NCBI GenBank assembly: GCA_021372245.1
Contig: JAJFUV010000053.1
Span: 1-48,345, forward strand
From: Terriglobales bacterium
GTDB lineage: Bacteria; Acidobacteriota; Terriglobia; Bryobacterales; Bryobacteraceae
Reading direction: 5' to 3'
DNA length: 48,345 nt
Shown: positions 1 through 8,932 of the stretch, piece after piece
How the letters are laid out: every line of letters starts with the position of its first letter
Numbering within the stretch: the stretch's first letter is position 1
Made by a program: the position numbers and the translations under genes
The notes under the pieces: model-generated
What the model was told of the DNA's origin: nothing
Databases searched by the model: none
What the model saw: the letters and a program-made list of their open reading frames with translations, nothing else

Positions 1-1638
1 TGCTCCTCGGCCGGCAAGGCGGGCCTGATTGCCTCTACTGGCTTCCGTTATGGAACGGAGCCCGAGCAATTCCGGCATTCGCGGCTCATCTTGGCCTGGG
101 GCGCCAACATCATGGGCACGAATGTCCATCTGTGGCCCTTCATCCAGGAAGCCAAACGCAACGGGGCGCGCTTCTATGTGATCGATCCGGTGCGCAACCG
201 GACCGCGGAACTGGCCGACCGCCACTACGCCATCTATCCGGGCAGCGACGCCGCGCTGGCGCTCGCGATGATGCACGTGATCATCGCCGAAGAGCTTTAC
301 GACCGGGACTACGTGTCACGCCACACGCTGGGTTTCACGGAACTTGCCGAACGCGTGAAGGAATACGCACTGGAACGTGTCGCGCCACTCACGGGCATCG
401 CGGCGGAAGACATCGCCACGCTCGCGCGCGAGTACGCCTCCACGCGCCCGGCCGCCATCCGCCTCAACTACGGCGTGCAGCGCAGCGAGCGGGGCGGCAT
501 GGCGGTGCGGACCATCTCGCTGCTTCCGGCTCTCACCGGATCCTGGAAAGATGTGGGTGGGGGAAGCCTGCTCAGCACCACGGGCGCATTCCAGTTCGAT
601 ACCGGCGCCGTCGAGCGTCCGGACCTCCAACTTGCTTCCCCCCTCGGCCGCGAAGCCCGGTCGGTGAATATGATCGAGCTGGGACGCGCACTCACCTCGC
701 TCGACAAGCCGCCCATCCAGGCGCTGATGGTCTACAATTCGAACCCGGCGGCGGTGGCGCCGCTGCAGAACTTGGTCCTCCAGGGCCTCGCGCGCGAGGA
801 CCTGTTCACCGTAGTGCATGAACAGTTCCAGACCGGCACGGCCGACTACGCCGACATCCTGCTGCCGGCCACGACGTTTCTCGAAAACACGGATCTGTAC
901 CTTTCTTACGGTCACTATTACGTGCAACTGGCGCGGCCGGCAGTTCCCGCCCCCGGCGAGGCGAAATCCAACGTGGAGGTTTTCCGCCTCCTGGCCCGGC
1001 GCGTGGGGTTCGCCGAAAGCTGCTTCGACGATTCCGAAGACGACATGATCCGCCAATTGCTGGCTTCCGGCCATCCATTCCTGGACGGCATCACGCTGGA
1101 ACGGCTGGAACGCGAACACTTCGTACGGTTGAACGTGGCTGCCGGTGACGAGCCGTTTTTGCCATTTGCCGATGGCAATTTCGGCACTTCGTCGGCCAAA
1201 TGCGAGTTTCGTACGGAGACTCTGGGCTACACGCCGCCTGTGGAGTCGCGGTGGGGCGATGCGGAGTTGCGCGGCCGGTACCCACTCGAGTTGGTTTCGC
1301 CCAAGTCGGACCAAGGCCTGAATTCCACCTTCGGAAACCGTCCGGAGGTGGTTGCCGCGTGCGCGCTGCTGTACATGAACGCGGCGGACGCCGCCGCGCG
1401 CGGGATCACCGATGGCGATAACGTGCGCCTGTTCAACGGGCGAGGGGAGTGCCGCCTGGTGGCGAGCGTCGGCGGCTTGGTCGCCCCCGGCGTAGTGGCC
1501 GCGCGCTCCGTGCCCTGGAACAAGCCGGCCGCCTCGGGGCGCAATGTGAACGCCCTGACCTCGGACCGTTGCGCCGACATGGGCAAAGCCGCGGTGTTCT
1601 ATAGTTGTCTTGTTGAGGTTCAAAAATGTTACAGTTGA
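1..1638 (+). CDS. Molybdopterin oxidoreductase, catalytic subunit (5' end outside window)
   Basis: The reading frame is open from the first base, so the N-terminus, with any [4Fe-4S] cluster and metal-ligand region, lies outside the window. About 545 residues are visible. The visible part resembles the molybdopterin-binding region of the DMSO reductase/formate dehydrogenase superfamily (motifs such as ILAWGANIMGTN and DPVRNRTAELAD), and ends in a molybdopterin dinucleotide-binding beta-barrel domain (LVSPKSDQGLNSTFGN, then DGDNVRLFNGRGE). The family transfers oxygen atoms or electrons on small substrates; the substrate cannot be told from this fragment. The stop codon lies 13 bases inside the next gene, so the two are probably translated as a coupled pair. 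No Mo ligand can be assigned. Confidence 0.9.
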   Translation, partial: CSSAGKAGLIASTGFRYGTEPEQFRHSRLILAWGANIMGTNVHLWPFIQEAKRNGARFYVIDPVRNRTAELADRHYAIYPGSDAALALAMMHVIIAEELYDRDYVSRHTLGFTELAERVKEYALERVAPLTGIAAEDIATLAREYASTRPAAIRLNYGVQRSERGGMAVRTISLLPALTGSWKDVGGGSLLSTTGAFQFDTGAVERPDLQLASPLGREARSVNMIELGRALTSLDKPPIQALMVYNSNPAAVAPLQNLVLQGLAREDLFTVVHEQFQTGTADYADILLPATTFLENTDLYLSYGHYYVQLARPAVPAPGEAKSNVEVFRLLARRVGFAESCFDDSEDDMIRQLLASGHPFLDGITLERLEREHFVRLNVAAGDEPFLPFADGNFGTSSAKCEFRTETLGYTPPVESRWGDAELRGRYPLELVSPKSDQGLNSTFGNRPEVVAACALLYMNAADAAARGITDGDNVRLFNGRGECRLVASVGGLVAPGVVAARSVPWNKPAASGRNVNALTSDRCADMGKAAVFYSCLVEVQKCYS

Positions 1639-2168
1639 CCCGTTCTGCAACACTCGTGTTCGCCGCCTTTTCCCTCGTGCTCCTGGCAGGGGGCTGCAAG
1701 CGTAAGTCGAAACAGCAAGTTCATGTAGTCGAAGAAGAGAAGAGTTCGATCAGCACTTTCGTGCATGTGGCTGATCCGCGCGCTTCCTCGCAGTTGGGGT
1801 CCGGTTTTTATGATGTCGAGCAAGGCTCCTGGCGCTGGACCGGTAAAAAGTTCTCGGTCCTGCTTGCAGTGCCAGAAAACCCTGCACAGAAGAAGATCTC
1901 CCTTGTTTTCAAGATGGCAGTGCCCGAACCGGTGATCCAGCAGCTCAAAACCGTTACCTTGAGCGCCACCGTGAACGGCACACCGCTCCCGCCAGAGACC
2001 TACCGGAAACCGGGCGAGTACGTCTTCAGCAGGGAATTGGACGCCAAAGTCCTGGGCGGCTCCTCCGCGCAGGTGGACTTCACCCTGGACAAGGTGCTGC
2101 CCCCCGGGGCCAATGATTCCAGAGCGTTAGGCCTGGTCGCCACCAGTATCGGCTTCGACTGGAAGTGA
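1626..2168 (+). CDS. Putative lipoprotein of unknown function
   Basis: This 180-residue protein begins with a hydrophobic signal peptide ending in a lipobox-like LLAGGC, with Cys24 as the probable lipidated residue, so it is expected to be membrane-anchored outside the cytoplasm. The mature part starts with a charged linker (KRKSKQQ) and then a beta-rich region without a motif I recognise. The ATG lies inside the end of the preceding molybdopterin oxidoreductase gene, which suggests translational coupling, but a shared function is only inferred. I do not recognise the family. Confidence 0.75.
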   Translation: MLQLTRSATLVFAAFSLVLLAGGCKRKSKQQVHVVEEEKSSISTFVHVADPRASSQLGSGFYDVEQGSWRWTGKKFSVLLAVPENPAQKKISLVFKMAVPEPVIQQLKTVTLSATVNGTPLPPETYRKPGEYVFSRELDAKVLGGSSAQVDFTLDKVLPPGANDSRALGLVATSIGFDWK

Positions 2169-2557
2169 CCCGGGACCACAAAAGTTAAGCGAAGGTTGAA
2201 ACTTTTGCGAGGAATCGGCGTCAATACATTTACGCTCTAATCCGCGGCTGGGAAACCGCCGATAGATGGGCGCTGGGTTGGAAGGCCGAGATATTGGCCC
2301 CAAGATTGCTTGACAAGCGTGTTAAGATACTTGGGGCTGAAGGTTCGACCAGAAAGGCAGAGGGGTGCGGTTGTGATTCACACCAGAATCTCAGATCTTA
2401 GCAGACGCTGCTCAGATTTTCTGGAACCTTCCGCTGTAGATTTACGTCTACTCTGTGTCTGAACGATTATGGAGGATTTGATTCGGCTTCCTTGGCGTCG
2501 AGAGCGATAAGAGGATTTGAATTGATTTCGCACTAGGAAGTGGAAGAGAGGTGTAAC
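2169..2557. other. Intergenic region without a gene
   Basis: No convincing coding frame is present in these 389 bases between the lipoprotein gene and the DksA-like gene. A perfect TTGACA occurs at 2310-2315 but has no matching -10 element at normal spacing. A short inverted repeat (AGCAG, three bases, CTGCT) lies at 2400-2412. The AT-richer tail before 2558 probably holds the promoter of the DksA-like gene, but I cannot place it. Confidence 0.5.
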
Positions 2558-2941
2558 ATGACCAAGACCGAGCTCAACAAGTTCCGCGAGATACTCAAGG
2601 CCAGGCAGGCTGAGCTCGCAGAGGTCTTGCGGAATCGCGATGGAATCACCATCGAGAAGAGCCCTGACGCGCTGGATGAAGTGCAACACGCCGCTGAGCG
2701 TGAACTCGCCATTCGGAATTTGGACCGCGAGTCCCACATGTTGCGTCATGTACGGAATGCTTTGCAGCGCTTGGACGAAGGCAGCTACGGTGTGTGTATC
2801 CATTGCGACCAGGAGATCAGCCCAAAGCGTTTAGCCGCTGTACCCTGGACCGCACTGTGCATCCAATGCCAGGAAGCCGCCGACAGCAACCAGCAGGACT
2901 CCGCGGACGCTTTCGACGACGAGTTAGTCAACGCCGCATAG
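2558..2941 (+). CDS. DksA/TraR family zinc-finger transcription factor-like protein
   Basis: The 127-residue protein has the DksA/TraR layout: an N-terminal coiled coil with a DALDEV sequence at the tip (residues 37-42, close to the DxxDxA of DksA), then a C4 zinc finger (Cys80, Cys83, Cys101, Cys104). Proteins of this family bind the secondary channel of RNA polymerase and modulate promoters with ppGpp, although many short paralogs have unknown targets. The ATG at 2558 is preferred over an in-frame GTG at 2540, because a GAGAGG ribosome-binding site sits just upstream of the ATG. The gene stands alone and faces pgeF across a strong palindrome. Confidence 0.88.
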   Translation: MTKTELNKFREILKARQAELAEVLRNRDGITIEKSPDALDEVQHAAERELAIRNLDRESHMLRHVRNALQRLDEGSYGVCIHCDQEISPKRLAAVPWTALCIQCQEAADSNQQDSADAFDDELVNAA

Positions 2942-2956
2942 AAAGTTCTGCAGTAA

Positions 2957-2992
2957 CAACAGGGGCGCGAGTTGCAACTTGCGCCCCTGTTG
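2957..2992. terminator. 36-bp near-perfect palindrome, probable bidirectional terminator
   Basis: The arms 2957-2968 and 2981-2992 are perfect 12-bp inverted copies (CAACAGGGGCGC and its complement), and the 12 bases between them are themselves almost palindromic. The element lies exactly between the converging ends of the DksA-like gene (2941) and pgeF (2996). Neither side has a clear run of T, so it is either an imperfect intrinsic terminator or a 3'-end protecting hairpin. Confidence 0.65.
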
Positions 2993-2995
2993 TCT

Positions 2996-3664
2996 TCAAG
3001 AGCGTACACCGATGGCTGTCAGCATCCGTCCGGCCCGCTCTCCCTCGCGGCGGAACGAGTAAAAGTCCTCTGCGCGGCAGCGGGTGCAGAGCCGGGCGGC
3101 GTGAATCTGCGCTTCCGGCACACCGGTGCTCGCCAGAATCATGCGGTTGATTTCTGGAAGGTCGAGGTGTGCCGGGCCACGGCAATCGGCGAGTTCCGGG
3201 ACCAGGCCGGCGAACTTATTCGCCACGTCCGGGCCGACCTCATAACAACAGGGGCCGATGGCCGGACCGATGGCGGCCACAAGATCGGAAGGGCGGGTTC
3301 CGAATTCGCACGCCATGGCTTCTACGGCTCGTGCGGCGATGCGGGCGACCGTTCCTCGCCAGCCCGCGTGGACGGCGGCGACGGCGTGCCGGAGGGGGTC
3401 CGCCAGCAGGATGGGAACGCAGTCGGCCGTACGCACTCCCACCATCAGGCCGGCGACGTCCGTAATCAGTGCGTCCCCGGCCCCCAAGCGGCCGCGGTTT
3501 CCTTCGGCCTTTACCACGATGTCGCTGTGAATCTGATGGAGCGCGGCGTGTTGGTCCTCACCCAGCCACGGGCCGGCCGTCCGGGTGCCGAAGCCGTGGT
3601 CCAGCCAGTCGAATTGCGCGAGAAGCTCGTCCTGGTACAGCTTGCGGATGGGATCGAAGATCAC
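2996..3664 (-). CDS. pgeF: Peptidoglycan editing factor / multicopper polyphenol oxidase-like (YfiH family)
   Basis: The 222 residues carry the conserved YfiH/YlmD/PgeF signatures: LHQIHSD, RTADCVPILLAD, HAGWRGT and IGPAIGPCCYEVG, which contain the metal-binding His and Cys residues. Members have been described as removing L-Ser-containing muropeptide precursors from peptidoglycan synthesis and as purine nucleoside phosphorylase/adenosine deaminase-type enzymes (the human relative is FAMIN). The length is slightly short for the family (about 240), mainly at the N-terminus. It follows nuoB by 6 bases on the same strand and is probably co-transcribed with it. Confidence 0.9.
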   Translation of the reverse strand: MIFDPIRKLYQDELLAQFDWLDHGFGTRTAGPWLGEDQHAALHQIHSDIVVKAEGNRGRLGAGDALITDVAGLMVGVRTADCVPILLADPLRHAVAAVHAGWRGTVARIAARAVEAMACEFGTRPSDLVAAIGPAIGPCCYEVGPDVANKFAGLVPELADCRGPAHLDLPEINRMILASTGVPEAQIHAARLCTRCRAEDFYSFRREGERAGRMLTAIGVRS

Positions 3665-3670
3665 GCCGGC

Positions 3671-4234
3671 CTAGACAGGGTTCTTGACCTGGGAGATCAT
3701 GACCCGCTTCTTGAAGTCCTCGAGCATGGACAATTCCAGGCGCACGTCCGTGGGACGCTTGCCGTCCCAGGTCATCTGGTCGATTTTGTCCTGCAGCTTC
3801 ATCAGGCCGTAAAACAGGTTTTCCGGCCTCGGCGGGCAACCGGTGACATAGACGTCCACCGGCACCACCTTGTCTACGCCCTGCAGCACCGCATACGTGT
3901 TGAACGGTCCGCCCACGCTCGAACACGCTCCCATCGCCAGCACCCACTTGGGTTCCGGCATCTGCTCGTAGAGGCGCTTGAGTACGGGAGCCATCTTGAG
4001 CGTCACCGTGCCGGCCACGATCATGAGGTCGGCCTGCCGCGGGCTGGGCCGGAAGACCTCCGCGCCGAAGCGGGCGATGTCGAACCGGGCGGCGCTGCCG
4101 GCGATCATCTCGATCGCGCAGCAAGCCAAGCCGAAAGTCAGCGGCCAAATACTGGACTTGCGCGCCCAATTGAAGACGTAGTCCACCGAGGTCAGGATGA
4201 AACTACGGTCGTGGTCATTCTCGCTGTAGGTCAT
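3671..4234 (-). CDS. nuoB: NADH-quinone oxidoreductase subunit B (isolated copy)
   Basis: The 187-residue protein has all four cluster N2 cysteines: the vicinal pair Cys38-Cys39 ([10 protein letters not shown]), Cys104 (MGACSSVGG) and Cys133 (VTGCPPRPE). NuoB holds the last [4Fe-4S] centre of complex I, next to the quinone site, at the cytoplasmic face of the membrane. The ATG at 4234 is chosen because it starts the conserved N-terminus and follows an AGGGGG ribosome-binding-like site; the frame stays open upstream but without family similarity. No other nuo gene is nearby: the neighbours are a sugar epimerase upstream and pgeF downstream. It could be a second, stand-alone copy or part of a scattered nuo set. 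Confidence 0.93.
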   Translation of the reverse strand: MTYSENDHDRSFILTSVDYVFNWARKSSIWPLTFGLACCAIEMIAGSAARFDIARFGAEVFRPSPRQADLMIVAGTVTLKMAPVLKRLYEQMPEPKWVLAMGACSSVGGPFNTYAVLQGVDKVVPVDVYVTGCPPRPENLFYGLMKLQDKIDQMTWDGKRPTDVRLELSMLEDFKKRVMISQVKNPV

Positions 4235-4269
4235 GGCACCCCCTACGACTCCAATTTTATCAAAGCGCC

Positions 4270-5211
4270 TCAGTGGCCGTGTTCGCGGTACCAGGCCAAC
4301 GTTCTCCGCAGACCTTCCTCCAGGCTGAAACGCGGTGCGTGGCCAAGGTCGCGAACCGCCGCCGTGGTGTCGGCCTGCGAATCGCGAACGTCGCCTTCGC
4401 GCGGAGGGCCGTACTTGGGAGGGATATCGACGCCCTCGATCCGGGTCAATGTGCTCCAGACCTGATTGAGCGTGTACCGGTTTCCATTGCCGGCGTTGTA
4501 CATCTTCCCGGCCACACCCTTCGCCCGCGACGCCTTCAGGCACAACTCGACCACGTCCTCTACGTACGTAAAGTCGCGGGACTGCTCGCCGTCGCCGTGG
4601 ATTGTGGGGGTGGTGCGCTCAACCACCGAGCGCATGAAGATCGAGATCACGCCCGAGTATGGGCTGGTCGGATCCTGCCGCGGGCCGTAAACGTTGAAGA
4701 AGCGCAGGCACACCGTGTCCAGGTTGAAACAGGAGTAAAACACGCTGGCGTAATACTCGCCGAGCAGCTTTTGCACCGCGTATGGAGACTTGGGGCGCGG
4801 CGCCATCGTTTCCACTTTCGGAAGCACTTCGGTGTCGCCGTAAGCCGACGACGAAGCGGCGTACACGACACGGCCCACCCCTCCTTCCGAGCAGGCGCGG
4901 AAGACGTTGAACGTGCCGTCGGCGTTCACTTCGTGCGACGGTACAGGTTCGCGGATCGACCGCGGCACCGAGGGGATCGCCGCCAGGTGGAACACCGTCC
5001 CGGCACCGCGCACGAGTGGTGCGATAGCATCGTAGTCGCAAATGTCGACCCGATGGAGGTCGACGCCGTCGCGCACTTCCGCCAGGTTCTCCTCGTGGCC
5101 GGTCAGCATGTTATCGATGACCGTGATCTTGCCTACTCCTTCACGCAGCAGGCGCCGGACGAGCATGGAACCGATGAAGCCGGCGCCTCCGGTGACAATG
5201 TAGCCGCTCAT
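4270..5211 (-). CDS. NAD-dependent sugar-nucleotide epimerase/dehydratase (GalE-like extended SDR)
   Basis: This 313-residue extended short-chain dehydrogenase has the Rossmann motif GGAGFIG at residues 8-14, the catalytic Tyr144 and Lys148 pair (SPYAVQK), an upstream SSSAYG serine, and the [10 protein letters not shown] and DFTYVEDVV motifs typical of UDP-glucose/UDP-glucuronate 4-epimerases. It probably changes stereochemistry at C4 of a nucleotide-sugar for envelope polysaccharide synthesis; the exact sugar is not clear. Its start overlaps the end of the upstream TIM-barrel gene by 4 bases, and nuoB follows after 35 bases. Confidence 0.92.
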   Translation of the reverse strand: MSGYIVTGGAGFIGSMLVRRLLREGVGKITVIDNMLTGHEENLAEVRDGVDLHRVDICDYDAIAPLVRGAGTVFHLAAIPSVPRSIREPVPSHEVNADGTFNVFRACSEGGVGRVVYAASSSAYGDTEVLPKVETMAPRPKSPYAVQKLLGEYYASVFYSCFNLDTVCLRFFNVYGPRQDPTSPYSGVISIFMRSVVERTTPTIHGDGEQSRDFTYVEDVVELCLKASRAKGVAGKMYNAGNGNRYTLNQVWSTLTRIEGVDIPPKYGPPREGDVRDSQADTTAAVRDLGHAPRFSLEEGLRRTLAWYREHGH

Positions 5212-6047
5212 TTACCGATCCTTCCGATCTCCGCCTTCAGGTGGCGGATCGTTTCACTGGCGATCACTTCGGCGCCGGGTTTGAAATCGAATACCTCGGC
5301 CGAAACCCAGCCTTGGAAGTTGCGGCGCTGGAGCACTTCGAGCACCGGCTTGAAATCGTAGTTGCCCGCCCCTGGGTAACGTCCATCCATTTCATTGACG
5401 TGCACGTGCTGGATGAGGTCGAAGTACTTCTCGACCAGCACGGCGTGCGGCTCGGTTTCGTCGTTGGTGTTGTGTGTGTCGAACATGGTACGCACCGCCG
5501 GGCTGCCTACCTCGTGCACCACCCTCACTGCCTCCGCCAGCGTGCAGACGATGTCGCTTTGCACTTTCGGCAGCGCTTCCACCAGGATGCGCACGCCGCG
5601 TGCGGCCGCGTGCGGAGCGACCTTGGCCAGCCCATCCACGAAATTGCGCGTCGCTTCGGTGCTGGAGATGCCTCCGGTCGTCGAGCGCTGCTTGGGAGAA
5701 CCGAAGATCATCACGCCGTCCGGGCCGAAGTCGGCGCAGAGGTCCACCAGCGAGCGGACGTACTCCCAGCTTCTCTCGCGCAGGGTACGGTCGGGAGTCG
5801 TCACGTGCAGGTCCTTCGGGCTCACCAGGAGCCAGTGCAGGCCCACGAAGCGGAGACCTTCGGACTGCATGATGGACCGGTACTGGCGTCGTTCGGCCGC
5901 CGGGATCTTGGCAGGGTCGTCGGACAGCGTGAACGGCGCGATTTCGATGCCCCCATAGCCGGCCTTGGCCGTCACCTTGGCCGCGTTGGCAAACGATGCG
6001 CTCTGGAAGGCCTCGTTACAGAGGGAGAGCTTGAACTGGTAGGACAT
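5208..6047 (-). CDS. Sugar phosphate isomerase/epimerase-like TIM barrel (xylose isomerase-like)
   Basis: The 279-residue protein shows the AP-endonuclease 2/xylose isomerase-like TIM barrel pattern: YGGIEIAP near the start, FVGLHWLL, LVEALP, MFDTHNTNDETEP, HVHVNEMDGRYPG and a final WVSAEVFDF. The Glu, Asp and His residues in these strands form the usual divalent-metal site. The family covers hydroxypyruvate, inosose and hexulose isomerases, so the substrate cannot be assigned. The ATG at 6047 (MSYQF) fits the family start better than an in-frame TTG at 6077. It is the first gene of the leftward operon and overlaps the epimerase start by 4 bases. Confidence 0.88.
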   Translation of the reverse strand: MSYQFKLSLCNEAFQSASFANAAKVTAKAGYGGIEIAPFTLSDDPAKIPAAERRQYRSIMQSEGLRFVGLHWLLVSPKDLHVTTPDRTLRERSWEYVRSLVDLCADFGPDGVMIFGSPKQRSTTGGISSTEATRNFVDGLAKVAPHAAARGVRILVEALPKVQSDIVCTLAEAVRVVHEVGSPAVRTMFDTHNTNDETEPHAVLVEKYFDLIQHVHVNEMDGRYPGAGNYDFKPVLEVLQRRNFQGWVSAEVFDFKPGAEVIASETIRHLKAEIGRIGK

Positions 6048-6133
6048 GTCGGTAATAAGTTTAGCAGGAGGCGGCAATCCGTAACCGGCCGTCCATCTGC
6101 TATTCTTGGTGGTATTCGGGGATTACCATCACG

Positions 6134-8686
6134 ATGCCGTTTCAAGTAAGACCACTCCGTGAACTGCTTGTTCGTCCTATTCTGCCGGAGCCAATCTCTC
6201 GTCTCAGCGAGCTGGCCAACAACCTGCTGTGGAGCTGGGATCACAATCTTCGCGCCTTGTTCCGGCGCCTGGATCCCGCGCTTTACAAAGCGTGCCAGCG
6301 CAATCCCGTACTGTTGTTGGGGCAGTTGCCGCAAGCCACGCTCGAACGCTTCGCGGCAGACCCTCGCTACCTGGCGCTCTACCGGCAATGCCTGGAGCGC
6401 TATGACGGCTATATGCAGGCGGCGCAGAGTGCGCCGTCCGACAAACTGATCGCCTACTTTTCCATGGAGTACGGTTTGGCGGAGTGCTTGCCGATCTATT
6501 CCGGCGGCCTCGGCGTGCTCTCCGGAGACCATTTGAAGGCGGCCAGCGATGCCGTGGTTCCGCTTGTGGGCGTCGGGTTGATGTACCAGCAAGGCTACTT
6601 CCAGCAGTCGCTCAACCCTGACGGTTGGCAGCAGGAACGCTACACGCCCAACGATTTCTACACGCTGCCCATTCAGCCGGTAATGTCGGACGGTAAGGAA
6701 CTGCGTGTCTCCGTGAGGATGCCGGGCGGCATGGCCCAGATCAAGGTCTGGTGCATGAACGTGGGGCGCATAAAGCTGTATCTGCTCGACACGAACATTG
6801 AGGAGAACAGGAATCCGGAGTGGCGCGATATCACGGACCGCCTCTATCCGGGCGACCGCCCGACCCGCATCCGGCAGGAGATCGTGCTCGGAGTGGGCGG
6901 CGTGCGCGCGCTCGCCGCCATGGGTTACACCCCCACGGTCTTCCACATGAACGAGGGGCACTCGGCGTTCCTCTCCCTCGAGCGCATACGGTCACTCGTC
7001 ACTGACCACGGGCTGAATTTCGAAGAGGCCTTTAACGCCTCGCGCACCAACAATGTCTTCACGACGCATACGCCGGTGGCCGCCGGCATCGACCTGTTCG
7101 ATCCCGGCCTGATGCACCAGTACCTCGAACCTTACAGCCGCGACGTCAGCGTACCGTTCGACCGCCTCTTGGAATTGGGGCGTAGCAATCCGTCCGACCA
7201 CGGGGAGCACTTCTCGATGGCCGTTCTGGCTTTCAAGACGAGCGCATATCGAAACGCGGTGAGCCACCTGCATCGAAGCGTGTCGCATGCGATGTGGCAA
7301 GGCCTGTGGCCGCAACTGCCGACCTGGGAAGTTCCCATCACCTCGATTACCAACGGCGTGCACCTGCCCACCTGGATCAACGGCGACCTGGCCAGCCTGT
7401 ACGACGCTTACCTGCAGCCCGATTGGCGCGAGCGCTATCCGGATCCGAAGACCTGGGCGCTCATGGACGAGATCCCGGACACCGAATTGTGGGAAGTGCG
7501 CCGGCAACGAAAACGCGCCCTGATCGGGTTTGTGCGCGCGCGGGCCAAGGCCTGTGCGCTGGCGCGCAACGCGGCGGCAAGCGAATTGCGGCGGGCCGCG
7601 GAAGTGCTGGACCCGGACGCCTTTACCATCGGCTTCGCGCGCCGCTTCGCCACCTATAAGCGCGCTACATTGATTTTCCGCGACGTGGAGCGCCTCAAGC
7701 GGCTGCTCACCAATCCAGCGCGTCCAGTGCAAATGGTGATCGCCGGAAAGGCCCACCCGCTCGACGAGCCCGGCAAGATGTTGATCCGCGAGATCGTGCA
7801 GTTCTCGCGCGACCCGGAAGTATCCAGGCGCGTGGTATTTGTCGAGGACTACGGCGTGGAGGTGGCGCGTGAACTGGTTCAGGGCGTGGACCTGTGGTTG
7901 AACAACCCCGCCCGCGGCGAGGAAGCTTGCGGCACCAGCGGCATGAAGGCCGGCATGAACGGCGTCCTGAATATGAGCATTCTCGATGGCTGGTTCGACG
8001 AGGCCTATGAAGTCTCCGGCGGCTGGGCCATTGGGGAGCGCGCCCCCTACTCGCCCGATCAGGACGAAGTGCACGCCCGGGCCATCTATTCGCTGCTCGA
8101 GAACGAGATCGTGCCGCTTTACTACCACCGCCGCGAAGACGGCGTCCCGGCCGAGTGGGTGCAGCGCGTGCGCCAGTCGGTGCGCGCGCTTTGTCCTCTG
8201 TTCAACTGCCAGAGGATGATCGACGAGTACATGAACCAGCTTTACACACCGGCTCACGATGCCTACGCCGAGATGCGGAAGGACTCGTTTGCTCGCGCCC
8301 GGGAACTGACGCGATGGAACCAGGGCGTGGATCAGGTGTGGGATCGCGTCCGGTTTGTCGACGCCGGAGCCGCGGCATCCGAGCCGGTTTACAGCGGGCG
8401 CGGCGTAAAAGTGAGCGCGGTGCTGGATCTGGCCGGTCTCGTCCCGCAGGACGTTCGCGTGGAAGCCGTGTTCGGGCGGATCAGCGCGAACGGCGACCTG
8501 GCGGACACCGAGGTGGTTACGCTTTCTCCGGGCGAAAACACCGGCACGCAGTACGCCTTCTCAGGGGAGTATGCGCCCCGGCAGACCGGCAGGCTGGGGT
8601 ACGCCCTGCGCGTTTGTCCGAACCATTACCACGATCCACTGACGCGTCCGTGCGGCACCCTGATCAAGTGGGCGGCGGGTGCATGA
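6134..8686 (+). CDS. glgP: Alpha-glucan (glycogen/maltodextrin) phosphorylase, GT35
   Basis: The 850-residue protein matches the bacterial short-type GT35 phosphorylases with an N-terminal DUF3417-like segment (ELANNLLWSWDHNLRALF). Further motifs are YFSMEYGLAECLPIYSGG, HMNEGHSAFLSLER, TTHTPVAAG, ITNGVHLPTW and the pyridoxal-phosphate site ACGTSGMKAGMNG, with Lys605 as the probable Schiff-base lysine. It degrades alpha-1,4-glucans with phosphate to give glucose 1-phosphate in the cytoplasm. The start at 6134 lies 86 bases from the start of the divergent leftward operon. No other glg genes are visible. Confidence 0.96.
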   Translation: MPFQVRPLRELLVRPILPEPISRLSELANNLLWSWDHNLRALFRRLDPALYKACQRNPVLLLGQLPQATLERFAADPRYLALYRQCLERYDGYMQAAQSAPSDKLIAYFSMEYGLAECLPIYSGGLGVLSGDHLKAASDAVVPLVGVGLMYQQGYFQQSLNPDGWQQERYTPNDFYTLPIQPVMSDGKELRVSVRMPGGMAQIKVWCMNVGRIKLYLLDTNIEENRNPEWRDITDRLYPGDRPTRIRQEIVLGVGGVRALAAMGYTPTVFHMNEGHSAFLSLERIRSLVTDHGLNFEEAFNASRTNNVFTTHTPVAAGIDLFDPGLMHQYLEPYSRDVSVPFDRLLELGRSNPSDHGEHFSMAVLAFKTSAYRNAVSHLHRSVSHAMWQGLWPQLPTWEVPITSITNGVHLPTWINGDLASLYDAYLQPDWRERYPDPKTWALMDEIPDTELWEVRRQRKRALIGFVRARAKACALARNAAASELRRAAEVLDPDAFTIGFARRFATYKRATLIFRDVERLKRLLTNPARPVQMVIAGKAHPLDEPGKMLIREIVQFSRDPEVSRRVVFVEDYGVEVARELVQGVDLWLNNPARGEEACGTSGMKAGMNGVLNMSILDGWFDEAYEVSGGWAIGERAPYSPDQDEVHARAIYSLLENEIVPLYYHRREDGVPAEWVQRVRQSVRALCPLFNCQRMIDEYMNQLYTPAHDAYAEMRKDSFARARELTRWNQGVDQVWDRVRFVDAGAAASEPVYSGRGVKVSAVLDLAGLVPQDVRVEAVFGRISANGDLADTEVVTLSPGENTGTQYAFSGEYAPRQTGRLGYALRVCPNHYHDPLTRPCGTLIKWAAGA

Positions 8687-8744
8687 GGTAAAATAAAGAG
8701 TGGAAACCGGCCGCGTTTCGTGATACATAGGTATTTAAGACTTG

Positions 8745-8766
8745 CGGCGGGGTTGTACACCCGCCG
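8745..8766. other. Hairpin in the gap after glgP
   Basis: The 7-bp arms CGGCGGG (8745-8751) and CCCGCCG (8760-8766) can form a stem 58 bases downstream of the glgP stop. No T-run follows, so a role as terminator is uncertain. The rest of the 8687-8932 gap holds no convincing gene; an AGGAG ribosome-binding site sits just before 8933. Confidence 0.35.
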
Positions 8767-8932
8767 GACCGCGAGCCGGGACGACCCCGCGGCTTTCCCA
8801 AGATCATCTACCCAGAAACGGAAATCGTAATCGTTCCTTATTTGGGACGATGGCCAGACGTCATGTGTGGAATGCCGAGAAGTGAACAGGGGAGACATCC
8901 GCCTGTAGTGAGTTCTCCCCAGGAGTAGTGAG

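Noticed and set aside
2310..2315. Promoter with consensus TTGACA
   Set aside because: No -10-like hexamer lies at 16-18 bases spacing.
2972..4465. 497-codon frame opposite pgeF and nuoB
   Set aside because: pgeF and nuoB have full family motifs on the other strand.
4273..6149. Long plus-strand frames opposite the epimerase and TIM-barrel genes
   Set aside because: Low-complexity Arg/His-rich translations with no family signal; the minus-strand genes are certain.
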